Made by a program: the position numbers and the translations under genes. Under the pieces are notes generated by a model that made no database searches, was not told the origin of the DNA, and saw nothing but the letters and a program-made list of their open reading frames with translations. From the NCBI GenBank assembly GCA_052380005.1, contig JBQTCJ010000012.1: a DNA stretch of 64,000 nt. One strand, 5' to 3'. Each line of letters opens with the position of its first letter. The stretch's first letter is position 1. This document shows positions 34,451-41,958 of this stretch, one piece after another. This DNA comes from Salinarimonas sp052380005. GTDB taxonomy: Bacteria; Pseudomonadota; Alphaproteobacteria; Rhizobiales; Beijerinckiaceae.

Positions 34451-35188
34451 ATGTCTCTCTGGAACAAGCACGCGATCTTCGAGAAGAACTCGGTCGTCCT
34501 GGTGGCCGGCATCATCGGCGTCGTCGCCATCGGCGGCATCGTCGAGATCGCCCCGCTCTTCTATCTCAAGAACACGATCGAGGAGGTGGAGGGCATGCGG
34601 CCCTACAGCCCCCTCGAGCTCGCCGGGCGCAACATCTACGTCCGCGAGGGCTGCTACAACTGCCACAGCCAGATGGTGCGCCCGCTGCGCGACGAGGTGG
34701 AGCGCTACGGCCACTACTCGCTCGCGGCCGAGTCCATGTACGACAAGCCCTTCCAATGGGGCTCGAAGCGCACGGGGCCCGACCTCGCGCGCGTCGGCGG
34801 AAAGTACTCGGACGCCTGGCACGTGGCGCACCTGGTCGACCCGCGCTCCGTCGTGCCGGCCTCGATCATGCCGGGCTACCCCTTCCTGTTCGAGACGCCG
34901 CTCGACTTCGACACGATCGGCACGGATCTCGCCGTGCAGGCGGCGATGGGCGTCCCCTACACCGAGGAGATGATCGCCAACGCCCGCACGGACGTGATCA
35001 TCCAGGCCACCCTGGACGATCCCGACCAGGCCGGCCTGCTCGAGCGCTACCCGAAGGCGCAGGCGCGTTCCTTCTCGGGCCGCACCGACGGGGTCGTCAC
35101 CGAGGGCGACGCGCTCGTCGCCTACCTGCAGACGCTGGGCACGCTGGTCGATTTCTCGACCTACGACGGCCAGGCGAACGTGCGCTGA
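34451..35188 (+). CDS. ccoO: cbb3-type cytochrome c oxidase subunit II
   Basis: CcoO is a membrane-anchored mono-heme cytochrome c that passes electrons to CcoN. The 245-residue protein has an N-terminal anchor (VVLVAGIIGVVAIGGIVEI), the heme-binding site REGCYNCHSQMVRPLRDEVERYG near residue 75, and the axial Met probably in SIMPGYPFLFE. It lies 15 bases after ccoN. Confidence 0.95.
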   Translation: MSLWNKHAIFEKNSVVLVAGIIGVVAIGGIVEIAPLFYLKNTIEEVEGMRPYSPLELAGRNIYVREGCYNCHSQMVRPLRDEVERYGHYSLAAESMYDKPFQWGSKRTGPDLARVGGKYSDAWHVAHLVDPRSVVPASIMPGYPFLFETPLDFDTIGTDLAVQAAMGVPYTEEMIANARTDVIIQATLDDPDQAGLLERYPKAQARSFSGRTDGVVTEGDALVAYLQTLGTLVDFSTYDGQANVR

Positions 35189-35198
35189 GGAGGCCGCC

Positions 35199-35351
35199 AT
35201 GGAGACCTATTCGCTTCTCGCCTCCTTCGCGCAGACCGGCGGGCTCCTGATCTTCATCTTCGGGTTCCTGCTCGTCATCGCCTACGCGCTCATGCCGTCC
35301 AACCGCTCGACCTTCGACAAGGCCGCGCGGACGCCGATCGAAGAGGATTGA
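35199..35351 (+). CDS. ccoQ: cbb3-type cytochrome c oxidase subunit CcoQ
   Basis: This small 50-residue gene lies between ccoO and ccoP, preceded by GAGGAGG. It encodes one membrane helix (GGLLIFIFGFLLVIAYALMP) and a short polar tail (FDKAARTPIEED), the normal form of CcoQ/FixQ, which stabilises the oxidase complex. The sequence was read directly from bases 35199-35351. Confidence 0.88.
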   Translation: METYSLLASFAQTGGLLIFIFGFLLVIAYALMPSNRSTFDKAARTPIEED

Positions 35352-35355
35352 GGTC

Positions 35356-36231
35356 ATGGCCCAGAACAAGCAGGACATCGACAAGGTGACCGGGGTCTCG
35401 ACCACGGGTCACGAGTGGGACGGCATCACCGAGCTGAACAACCCGCTGCCGAGGTGGTGGCTGTGGCTGTTCTACATCACCATCGCTTTCTCGGCGATCT
35501 ACGTGCTGCTCTACCCGGCCATCCCGCTGGTAGGGTCGGCGACGGGCGGCATCCTCGGCTGGAACTCGCGCTCCGCGGTGGTGAACGACCTCGAGCGCCT
35601 CGACGCCTCCCGCGGCGGGGACATCGCGGCGCTGCGCGACGTCGAGCTCGCCTCGATCGAGGAGAACCCGCAGCTCCTCGCCTTCGCCCAGGCCTACGGG
35701 CGTGCGGCCTTCGGCGACAATTGCTCGGCCTGCCACGGCGCCGGCGGCGGCGGGGCGACGGGGTTCCCCAACCTCGTGGACGACGATTGGCTCTGGGGCG
35801 GCTCGCTCGACGCGATCCACCAGACGATCACCTACGGCATCCGCTCGACGCCGATGGAGACGCGCTTCGGCAACATGCCCGCCTTCGTCCGCGAGGGCTG
35901 GTTCGGCCGCGAGGACGCGATCGTGCTCGCCGACTACGTGCGGTCGCTGTCCGGCCTCGAGACGTCGGCCGGCTTCGATCCGACGCAGGGTGCAGAACTC
36001 TTCGCCACCAACTGCGCCGCCTGCCACGGCGAGACCGGCGAGGGCATCCGCGACCTCGGCGCCCCGAACCTCACCGACGGCATCTGGCTCTACGGCTCGG
36101 AGCGGGAGGTGATCCTCGAGGGCCTCGTCAACGGCCGCGGCGGGATGATGCCGCACTTCGGCGAGCGCCTCGACGACGCCACCGTGAAGGCGCTGTCGGT
36201 CTACGTGCACACGCTGGGCGGCGGCGAGTGA
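35356..36231 (+). CDS. ccoP: cbb3-type cytochrome c oxidase subunit III (di-heme)
   Basis: CcoP is the di-heme cytochrome c entry point for electrons. The 291-residue protein has a cytoplasmic start with THEWDGITELNNPLPRWWLWLFYITI (the FixP N-terminal domain and membrane helix) and two heme sites, CSACHGAGGGG near residue 122 and CAACHGETGEG near 219. Axial Met candidates are in TRFGNMPAF and GRGGMMPHF. Its ATG is 4 bases after the ccoQ stop. A terminator follows. Confidence 0.95.
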   Translation: MAQNKQDIDKVTGVSTTGHEWDGITELNNPLPRWWLWLFYITIAFSAIYVLLYPAIPLVGSATGGILGWNSRSAVVNDLERLDASRGGDIAALRDVELASIEENPQLLAFAQAYGRAAFGDNCSACHGAGGGGATGFPNLVDDDWLWGGSLDAIHQTITYGIRSTPMETRFGNMPAFVREGWFGREDAIVLADYVRSLSGLETSAGFDPTQGAELFATNCAACHGETGEGIRDLGAPNLTDGIWLYGSEREVILEGLVNGRGGMMPHFGERLDDATVKALSVYVHTLGGGE

Positions 36232-36270
36232 GCCGCGGCCGACGATCGGCTGGATGACGACGAAGACCGC

Positions 36271-36300
36271 GGCGGGTCCCATGGGGCCCGCCGTTTCTCT
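36271..36300 (+). terminator. rho-independent terminator after ccoP
   Basis: GGCGGG-T-CCC and GGG-G-CCCGCC form a stem around AT, followed by GTTTCTCTT. It lies about 40 bases past the ccoP stop and may also end the convergent small gene at 36306. Confidence 0.7.
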
Positions 36301-36305
36301 TGGGC

Positions 36306-36560
36306 TCATGCCTCCTGTCGGCCCGACCCGCTTTGATCCCGCCGGGCCTCCGCGCGCCGCTCCGCGAGGAAGGAGTCCACGCTCGCTTCGCCGCGCGTGG
36401 CGATGGAGCGCGCGATCGCTCGCGCTTCCGCGAGGTTCTCGTTCAGGGTCTCCCGAGAGACCGCCTCGCCCGTCGCAGGACGGCGCACGTCGCTGCTCGG
36501 CTCCACTATGGGCTTCGATGGACTGTCGTCTTGACCGTCCAGTGGGTTCGAGGTCGTCAC
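36306..36560 (-). CDS. hypothetical protein, 84 residues
   Basis: I do not recognise this protein. I support the GTG at 36558-36560 because GGAGG lies 7 bases upstream. The frame continues to 36716 without a better start. The N-terminal half is polar and probably disordered. The C-terminal half is a likely helix (RETLNENLAEARAIARSIATRGEASVDSFLAERRAEARR). Helical tails ending FLAERRAEA occur in small antitoxins, but there is no toxin beside it, so I do not assign that role. It follows the nuclease-like gene by 131 bases. Confidence 0.45.
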   Translation of the reverse strand: MTTSNPLDGQDDSPSKPIVEPSSDVRRPATGEAVSRETLNENLAEARAIARSIATRGEASVDSFLAERRAEARRDQSGSGRQEA

Positions 36561-36691
36561 GGTCGTGCCTCCGTCATTCGGCTCGTCGCGGGCCTGCCAG
36601 CCTCGCGACCATGGATCTTGGCGGGCTCGACCGGCGGGCCGCCGCGCCCGGCGAGGCGAGCCGCAGCGTCGGACGCGCTTTCGGAACACCC

Positions 36692-38092
36692 TCACTCCTG
36701 CACGGGCACGAGCCATCCGTCCGCGGGCCCGCCGTCCTCGCCGCCATCGCCCTCGCTCGCCTCGGCGAGCGCCTCGACGCTGACGCTCTCGGGCTCCGCA
36801 CGGTCCTCTCGCAGGCGCGGCGCGCGGGGCTGCCAGCCCTTCAGGTGCTGACCCACGCGCTCGTAGAAGCTCGGCACGGCGGCCTCGAGCTCGGAGATGA
36901 ACTTGTTGCGCTGGGCGAATCGGGCCGCGAGATCGCGCACGAGCAGGATCTCCATGGACACGAGCTCGGGCGCGTCGCGCCCCCCGGCGATCTCCTCCGC
37001 GTCGGCGCGCGCCTCCGCCAGCGATGCCTGCCGCGAGGGGGCGCGGCCGATGTAGTGCAGGCGCACGTGCAGGCCGTCAGGCTCGTTCGTCTCGAGCTGC
37101 TTGAGCAGCCAGCCGAGCCGCGCCCGGTTGCTCCGCCGGTCCTCCGGCGCGCGCACCCGCATCGAGACGACGATCGCACGCGCCCGCAGATCGGCGCGGA
37201 TCTCGATCGGCGCGGCCGCGTCGGGCACGCGCAGGCTGGCCGCGAGGCAATGCTCCTGGCACAGCCGCTCGGCATCGGCCTTGAGGCGCGCCTGCGCGTC
37301 CGCGCGCTGCGTGCGCGGCACGACCGGCTCGACCTCGGTCGTCAACTGGCGGCTGAGGATGAGGGAGAGGTCGCGCACCTCCTGGTGCCAGGCGCCGACG
37401 GTCTCGCGGACCGCCTCCGTGCCCGGCGACATCGGGGCGCCCGCCTGCGCCTTCGAACAGATGTCCGGCCAGGACGCCGGCATCCGGTCGAAGCCCTTCA
37501 CGCCCGTGCTCGGATGCGCGAGGAAGCGTACCAGCTCGGCGAGGATGAAGGCCTGGTCGGTATCCGCGACGTCCTCGCCGTCGATCAGCAGCGTCGCGTG
37601 CGTGAGCACGTTCATCCACGACCAGTGGTACAGCTCGACCCTCTTGAGCGCGGCCGGGGGCAGCGCGACCGGATGATGCGACGGCAGCGCGGCGAACTCG
37701 TTGGAAAGCGTCACGACCGCGTCGATGCCGTAGCGCCGCGCCACCTCGCAGTAGAGCTCGACCTGCGCCGGCGAGAGATCGGCAGCGCCGACCTTCGCCT
37801 CGACGAGCGCCGTCCAGCGGCGCGAGCCGACCCGCAGCACGAGGATCCCGTCGGGCCGGGCCGCCGTTTCGCCGTGCCCCATGGGGAAGCTCACCTCGGT
37901 ATAGGCCGCGATCTGCGCGCGGCTGCCGACGCGCTGGCCCAGGCTCGCCATCATGACGCGGCCGAACTCGTGCACGCTCACGAGACAGGCGAGGAGGATC
38001 GAGGTCGCACGGCCCTCCTTCGAGGTCTCCGCGAGCACCGGGAACAACCGCGCGCGATGGCTCTCCTTGAGCACGCTCTCCAGATCACCCAT
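36692..38092 (-). CDS. hypothetical protein with PD-(D/E)XK nuclease-like motif
   Basis: I cannot name this 466-residue protein. The ATG at 38090-38092 (MGDLESVLKESHRARLFP) has GGAGG about 11 bases upstream; the frame runs back to a TTG at 38164. At about residues 78-98 it reads ARPDGILVLR then TALVEAKVG, the PD-x(n)-ExK signature of restriction-like nucleases, followed by the Gln-containing helix AQVELYCEVARRYG. The C-terminal half has APIEIRADLRARAIVVSMRVRAPEDRR and no obvious domain. The acidic C-terminus ends DGWLVPVQE. Related proteins have been annotated as stress-response proteins (from memory). Nuclease activity is inference. Confidence 0.65.
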   Translation of the reverse strand: MGDLESVLKESHRARLFPVLAETSKEGRATSILLACLVSVHEFGRVMMASLGQRVGSRAQIAAYTEVSFPMGHGETAARPDGILVLRVGSRRWTALVEAKVGAADLSPAQVELYCEVARRYGIDAVVTLSNEFAALPSHHPVALPPAALKRVELYHWSWMNVLTHATLLIDGEDVADTDQAFILAELVRFLAHPSTGVKGFDRMPASWPDICSKAQAGAPMSPGTEAVRETVGAWHQEVRDLSLILSRQLTTEVEPVVPRTQRADAQARLKADAERLCQEHCLAASLRVPDAAAPIEIRADLRARAIVVSMRVRAPEDRRSNRARLGWLLKQLETNEPDGLHVRLHYIGRAPSRQASLAEARADAEEIAGGRDAPELVSMEILLVRDLAARFAQRNKFISELEAAVPSFYERVGQHLKGWQPRAPRLREDRAEPESVSVEALAEASEGDGGEDGGPADGWLVPVQE

Positions 38093-38268
38093 GCCCGTCG
38101 CCCCCTCCGCGTGCGTCGCCCCGAGTCGTTCGTGCAGATTGCAGAAGGTTTCGCCGGCGATCAACCTGCACGCTCGCAGGGCGGCGCCGGCGCCTTGCGC
38201 AGCGCCGGATCGCGCACCATCTGAACGGTCGAGACAGGCGCGCCCCGATCGGCGCGCGGCCGTTCGTC

Positions 38269-38294
38269 CGCCCGGGAGCGCGCGCTCCCGGGCG
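38269..38294. repeat. perfect 12+12 palindrome upstream of infA
   Basis: CGCCCGGGAGCG and its exact reverse complement are separated by CG, followed by TTTGACC. It could be a terminator-like hairpin or a regulatory palindrome. A plausible promoter for infA starts within it: TTGACC at 38296-38301, 17 bases, then TAAAGC at 38319-38324. Confidence 0.5.
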
Positions 38295-38393
38295 TTTGAC
38301 CTTGCGCGGCCGCGGGTTTAAAGCCAGAGCGCAAATTCGGCACCGCCGCCCGCGGGGCGTGGCGGTGGTTTTCGCTGATCAAAGGATGACCGT

Positions 38394-38675
38394 ATGGCGA
38401 AAGAGGAGCTGATTACCTTCGAGGGCGTCGTGACCGAGGTTCTCCCCGACGCGAAGTTCCGGGTCGAGCTCGAGAACGGCCACGAGGTGATCGCCTACAC
38501 CGCCGGCAAGATGCGCAAGTTCCGCATCAAGACCATCGCCGGAGATCGCGTCACCGTCGAGATGTCGCCCTACGACCTCGACAAGGGCCGCCTCGTGTTC
38601 CGTCACAAGGACGACCGTGGCCCCGTCGGCCCGCGCCCGGGCGGCTCGCGCCCCGGCGGCCCGCGCCGGCGGTGA
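38394..38675 (+). CDS. infA: translation initiation factor IF-1
   Basis: IF-1 is an OB-fold protein that binds the 30S A site. The first 72 residues match the family: MAKEELITFEGVVTEVLPDAKFRVELENGHEVIAYTAGKMRKFRIKTIAGDRVTVEMSPYDLDKGRLVFRHK. A 21-residue Gly/Pro/Arg tail (ending GGSRPGGPRRR) extends it beyond the standard 72 residues. Extended IF-1 copies occur in some Rhizobiales genomes beside a standard one. Whether this is the only copy cannot be known from the window. Confidence 0.93.
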   Translation: MAKEELITFEGVVTEVLPDAKFRVELENGHEVIAYTAGKMRKFRIKTIAGDRVTVEMSPYDLDKGRLVFRHKDDRGPVGPRPGGSRPGGPRRR

Positions 38676-38748
38676 CGCCGGCGCCCGGGGGCGCTGTCCC
38701 GGGGGCCCGGGACGCGGTATCCTCGCCGGGATGCGCGAGGAGGCCGGG

Positions 38749-39045
38749 ATGGACGCTGTGACCACTCTGGCGGTCGAGCTCGAACCGGAGCTGCGCGACG
38801 CCTTTCTCGGCGCGGCAGCGATCGACGACGTGCCCCCGAACGAGGTCCCGCGCGCGCTGGTGCGCGGCTACGTCGCGGAGAAGCGCGGCGAGCGCGAGCC
38901 CCCGACGCCCGCGTACGAGGCGTTCCTGCGGCGCAAGGTCGAGATCGCGATGGCTTCCTACCGAGCGGGTGACGTGATCTCCAACGAGGATGTCGGGGCC
39001 GAGTTCGCCGAGCGACGGCGCCGGCTCGTTGTCGATCTCACGTAA
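38749..39045 (+). CDS. putative antitoxin (RelB/ParD-like, ribbon-helix-helix)
   Basis: This 98-residue protein lies immediately before a ParE-family toxin frame. The ATG at 38749 follows GAGGAGG by 6 bases, which decides against the ATG at 38731. It starts DAVTTLAVELEPELRDAFLGAAAIDDVPPNEVPRALVRGYVAEK, the layout of a short beta strand plus helices found in RHH antitoxins. The C-terminal part (MASYRAGDVISNEDVGAEFAERRRRLVVDL) is the usual toxin-wrapping tail. Its TAA stop lies in the 4-base overlap with the toxin frame. Confidence 0.75.
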   Translation: MDAVTTLAVELEPELRDAFLGAAAIDDVPPNEVPRALVRGYVAEKRGEREPPTPAYEAFLRRKVEIAMASYRAGDVISNEDVGAEFAERRRRLVVDLT

Positions 39046-39350
39046 TCGTCCGCTGGGCACCCGAAGCGGTCCAGGATCGACGCGACATTCTGAGCTACGT
39101 CTCACGAAACAAGCCGAGAGCGGCCACTGGGCTCGACGAGACGTTCTCCGACGCCGCCTCACGGTTAGCCGATCTGCCCTTGCTGGGGCACGCCGGCCAC
39201 CTGCCGGGGACGCGCGAGCCGTTCCCGCATCCGAGCTATCGCCTCGTCTACGAGATCGACGGGCGGGTCGTCTTGATCCTGGCGCTCGTCCATGCGGCAC
39301 GCGTGTGGCCACCGGCTCGGCAGGCGAAGTACGACGTTCTGCGGGACTGA
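39042..39350 (+). CDS. ParE/RelE-family toxin frame without a canonical start codon
   Basis: The 102-codon frame clearly encodes a ParE-type toxin: VRWAPEAVQDRRDILSYVSRNKPRAA, then LADLPLLGHAGHLPGTREPFPHPSYRLVYEI, and VHAARVWPP near the end. ParE toxins poison gyrase; close relatives cleave mRNA. The expected start codon, in a 4-base overlap with the antitoxin stop, is GTA (bases 39042-39044 within GTAA). No ATG, GTG or TTG occurs in frame back to the stop at 38970-38972. The first TTG downstream removes almost half the domain. It may be a disarmed toxin or use a rare start. A sequencing error cannot be excluded. Confidence 0.7.
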   Translation, partial: VIVRWAPEAVQDRRDILSYVSRNKPRAATGLDETFSDAASRLADLPLLGHAGHLPGTREPFPHPSYRLVYEIDGRVVLILALVHAARVWPPARQAKYDVLRD

Positions 39351-39390
39351 AGTCCGAGGGATGCTCGCGGGCACGAAGGCTACCGGCCAA

Positions 39391-39428
39391 GAGAAAGGGC
39401 GCCTGGCCTCGCGGCCGGCGCCCTTCTC
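39391..39428. terminator. bidirectional terminator-like hairpin between toxin and cspA
   Basis: GAGAAAGGGCGCC and GGCGCCCTTCTC form a long stem around TGGCCTCGCGGCC, with one mismatch. T-rich ends on both strands suit termination of the rightward toxin transcript and the leftward cold-shock transcript. Confidence 0.6.
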
Positions 39429-39474
39429 GCGTTCTCATCGATGGCGGGCGGCCGGAAGGCGGCCCCGCGCCGGC

Positions 39475-39684
39475 TCACGCCACCGCGAGCTTGTCCGCCG
39501 AGGACTTGCCGGTGCGGCGGTCGGCGACGACCTCGAAGGACACCTTCTGGCCCTCGTCGAGGCCGCGCAGACCTGCGCGCTCCACGGCGGAGATGTGCAC
39601 GAACACGTCGCCACCGCCCTCGTCGGGCTGAATGAAGCCGTAGCCCTTGGTCGCGTTGAACCACTTCACGGTACCGGTCTGCAT
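39475..39684 (-). CDS. cold shock domain protein (CspA family)
   Basis: This 69-residue RNA chaperone has the RNP1 motif KGYGFIQP and RNP2 DVFVHISAVE in a single cold shock domain, starting MQTGTVKWFNATKG. The ATG at 39682-39684 has AGGAG 7 bases upstream. The protein is standard in length and sequence for alphaproteobacterial CspA paralogues. The 220-base upstream region to the icd terminator probably holds its promoter and 5' leader. Confidence 0.93.
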   Translation of the reverse strand: MQTGTVKWFNATKGYGFIQPDEGGGDVFVHISAVERAGLRGLDEGQKVSFEVVADRRTGKSSADKLAVA

Positions 39685-39904
39685 GGCGATCTCCTGTCGA
39701 GGCATGCGTGGGTTGTCGGACACGCGCGAACGCGCGCCCACGAATATCGATGTCTCGGAGAAGGTCGTCAGCCACGCACCGGAACCCGTTTCGAGGCGGT
39801 GCGCATCCTGGCCAAGTCGTCCGGCCTAAAACTCGATGATCTTCAGATACACCCGGATCGTGTCGATTCCAAGGTCATCCGGGGAGAAACCGAGGCGGCG
39901 AACG

Positions 39905-39941
39905 AAAAAGCGCCGGCCCGGCCAGCGTGGCCGGGCCGGCG
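39905..39941 (-). terminator. rho-independent terminator after icd
   Basis: On the minus strand, CGCCGGCCCGGCCA pairs with TGGCCGGGCCGGCG around a 3-base loop, followed by a CTTTTTCG tract. It lies 12 bases past the icd stop and is a near-perfect terminator. Confidence 0.85.
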
Positions 39942-39952
39942 GGCACCGGGGT

Positions 39953-41170
39953 TCAGCCCGCCGCCATCGCCTTTTTCAGGTTCTCGTCGACCTTGTCGAG
40001 GAAGCCCGTCGTCGTCAGCCAGCGCTGGTCGGGGCCGACGAGGAGGGCGAGGTCCTTCGTCATGTGGCCGGCCTCGACCGTGTCGATGCAGACCTTCTCC
40101 AGCGTATCGGCGAAGCGGTCGAGCTCGGCGTTGCCGTCGAGCTTGGCGCGGTGCTTGAGGCCGCGCGTCCAGGCGAAGATCGAGGCGATCGAGTTCGTCG
40201 AGGTCTCCTTGCCCTTCTGGTGCTCGCGATAGTGGCGCGTCACCGTGCCGTGGGCGGCCTCGGCCTCCACGGTCTTCCCGTCGGGCGTCATCAGCACCGA
40301 GGTCATCAGGCCGAGCGAGCCGAAGCCCTGGGCCACCGTGTCGGACTGCACGTCGCCGTCGTAGTTCTTGCAGGCCCAGACGTAGCCGCCCGACCACTTC
40401 AGCGCCGAGGCGACCATGTCGTCGATCAGGCGATGCTCGTAGGTGATCCCGGCCGCCTTGAACTTATCCGCGAACTCGTTCTCGTAGACCTCCTGGAACA
40501 GGTCCTTGAAGCGCCCGTCATAGGCCTTGAGGATGGTGTTCTTGGTCGACAGGTAGACCGGGTACTTGCGGTTCAGCCCGTAGTTCAGCGACGCACGGGC
40601 GAAGTCGCGGATCGAGTCGTCGAGGTTGTACATCGCCATGGCGACGCCGGCGCCGGGGAAGTTGAACACCTCCTTCTCGATGACGGTGCCGTCCTCGCCC
40701 TCGAACTTGATGGTCATGCGGCCCCGGCCGGGGACCTTGAAGTCGGTGGCGCGGTACTGGTCGCCGAAGGCGTGGCGGCCGACGATGATCGGCTGCGTCC
40801 AGCCCGGCACGAGGCGCGGCACGTTCTTGGCGATGATCGGCTCGCGGAAGATCACGCCGCCGAGGATGTTGCGGATCGTGCCGTTGGGCGAGCGCCACAT
40901 CTGCTTGAGGCCGAACTCCTCGACCCGCTGCTCGTCGGGCGTGATGGTGGCGCACTTCACGCCGACGCCGTGCTTCTTGATGGCGTTGGCGGCGTCGATC
41001 GTCACCTGGTCGTCGGTGGCGTCGCGGTGCTCGACGCCGAGGTCGTAGTACTCGAGGTCGATGTCGAGATAGGGGTGGATGAGCTTCTCCTTGATGAAGG
41101 CCCAGATGATCCGGGTCATCTCGTCGCCGTCGAGCTCCACCACCGGGTTCGCGACCTTGATCTTCGCCAT
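39953..41170 (-). CDS. icd: NADP-dependent isocitrate dehydrogenase
   Basis: Icd oxidises isocitrate to 2-oxoglutarate in the TCA cycle, making NADPH. The 405-residue protein is of the eukaryote-like homodimeric type: KVANPVVELDGDEMTRIIWAFIKEKLI at the start, SPNGTIRNILGGVIFREPI near residue 95 (the substrate-binding Ser/Asn/Arg segment), YEHRLIDDMVASALKWSGGYVWACKNYDGDVQSD near 245-280 (metal-binding Asp residues), and AAHGTVTRHYREHQKG near 310. The length is normal. It is followed by a strong terminator. Confidence 0.96.
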   Translation of the reverse strand: MAKIKVANPVVELDGDEMTRIIWAFIKEKLIHPYLDIDLEYYDLGVEHRDATDDQVTIDAANAIKKHGVGVKCATITPDEQRVEEFGLKQMWRSPNGTIRNILGGVIFREPIIAKNVPRLVPGWTQPIIVGRHAFGDQYRATDFKVPGRGRMTIKFEGEDGTVIEKEVFNFPGAGVAMAMYNLDDSIRDFARASLNYGLNRKYPVYLSTKNTILKAYDGRFKDLFQEVYENEFADKFKAAGITYEHRLIDDMVASALKWSGGYVWACKNYDGDVQSDTVAQGFGSLGLMTSVLMTPDGKTVEAEAAHGTVTRHYREHQKGKETSTNSIASIFAWTRGLKHRAKLDGNAELDRFADTLEKVCIDTVEAGHMTKDLALLVGPDQRWLTTTGFLDKVDENLKKAMAAG

Positions 41171-41322
41171 CGTTCGACCTCTTCGGCTCTCGCGTTCGGG
41201 ACGCCGCGCGCCCCCCTTCCGGGCCGCGTCTTAGCCCGCCTTCGACGACGGGGGAAGCCCGGCTTTCGCCGGAGCCGGGGGGCGCGGGGCAGAGTGCGGC
41301 GCTGGGAGCGCGGCCGCTCCGG

Positions 41323-41958
41323 TCACACCGTGAGCACGATCCCGGCGCGGAGCCCCGCTTCGCGCACCGCTGCCAGCACGACCTCGTCTCCGGCCTCGGT
41401 CGTGGCGAGGCACTCCAGCGCCTGTGTCTCGACTCGGTCGCCGAACAGGAGCATCGCGCTGTCAGGATCGCAGCGGTTGGAGGTCCACGCCAACCCGTCG
41501 AGCCTCGGAAAGTGGTCGTGGAGAGCCTTCGCCCAGAGCGCGGTTCGCTCGTACTCGCTCGCAGGTGCCGAGACGAGCTCGCGGTGGCTCATGCCCCACT
41601 TCACGAGGTCGGGAGCGCGCAGCTCGGCCAGCACGAGTGGCCGCCTCGTGGCGAGCAGGCTGTGGCTGCGCGTCAGCACGTCCGCGAGCCGAACCGTCTT
41701 GAACGGCGCCGCGATCGGGACGTCGTGGAAAACCGTCTCGAAGATGGCAGCCTCGCGCGACGTCGCCGCGTAGAGCGACGGCACGCAGCGCCCCTGTGCG
41801 TCGACGATCGGCGCAAAGCGGGTGGGGCGGCCGAGGCAGGGGTTGAAGGCGGCTCCGCCGAAGCGCGAGTCGTGGATACGGTGCAGGCGGCTGCCGGCAG
41901 GCAGGGTGGAGGTATTGGGAGCCCGCAGATCGGCCGGCGGCGAGGGAACCGCGCTCAC
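41323..41958 (-). CDS. RES-domain toxin (NAD-degrading family)
   Basis: The 211-residue protein has a RES domain: SRLHRIHDSRFGGAAFNPCLGRPTRFAPI, then SLYAATSREAAIFETVFHDVP, carrying the conserved Arg and Glu of the Arg-Glu-Ser triad, and a later Ser in LAWTSNRCDPDSAMLLFGDRV. RES toxins of type II systems destroy NAD+ by phosphorolysis or hydrolysis. The start is a GTG at 41956-41958 overlapping the antitoxin stop (GTGA). The gene is second in the pair, as in most RES modules. Confidence 0.85.
   Translation of the reverse strand: MSAVPSPPADLRAPNTSTLPAGSRLHRIHDSRFGGAAFNPCLGRPTRFAPIVDAQGRCVPSLYAATSREAAIFETVFHDVPIAAPFKTVRLADVLTRSHSLLATRRPLVLAELRAPDLVKWGMSHRELVSAPASEYERTALWAKALHDHFPRLDGLAWTSNRCDPDSAMLLFGDRVETQALECLATTEAGDEVVLAAVREAGLRAGIVLTV

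Noticed and set aside
32651..35200. 849-codon minus-strand frame over ccoN and ccoO
   Set aside because: It is the reverse of two well-conserved oxidase genes, with the same composition-driven pattern as other shadows.
36306..36560. Small gene as an antitoxin of a further TA module
   Set aside because: No toxin-like gene lies beside it; the helical C-terminus alone is not enough.
38617..38748. N-terminal extension of the RHH antitoxin from 38617
   Set aside because: The extra residues overlap infA and are Gly/Arg-rich; the ATG at 38749 has a strong GAGGAGG site.
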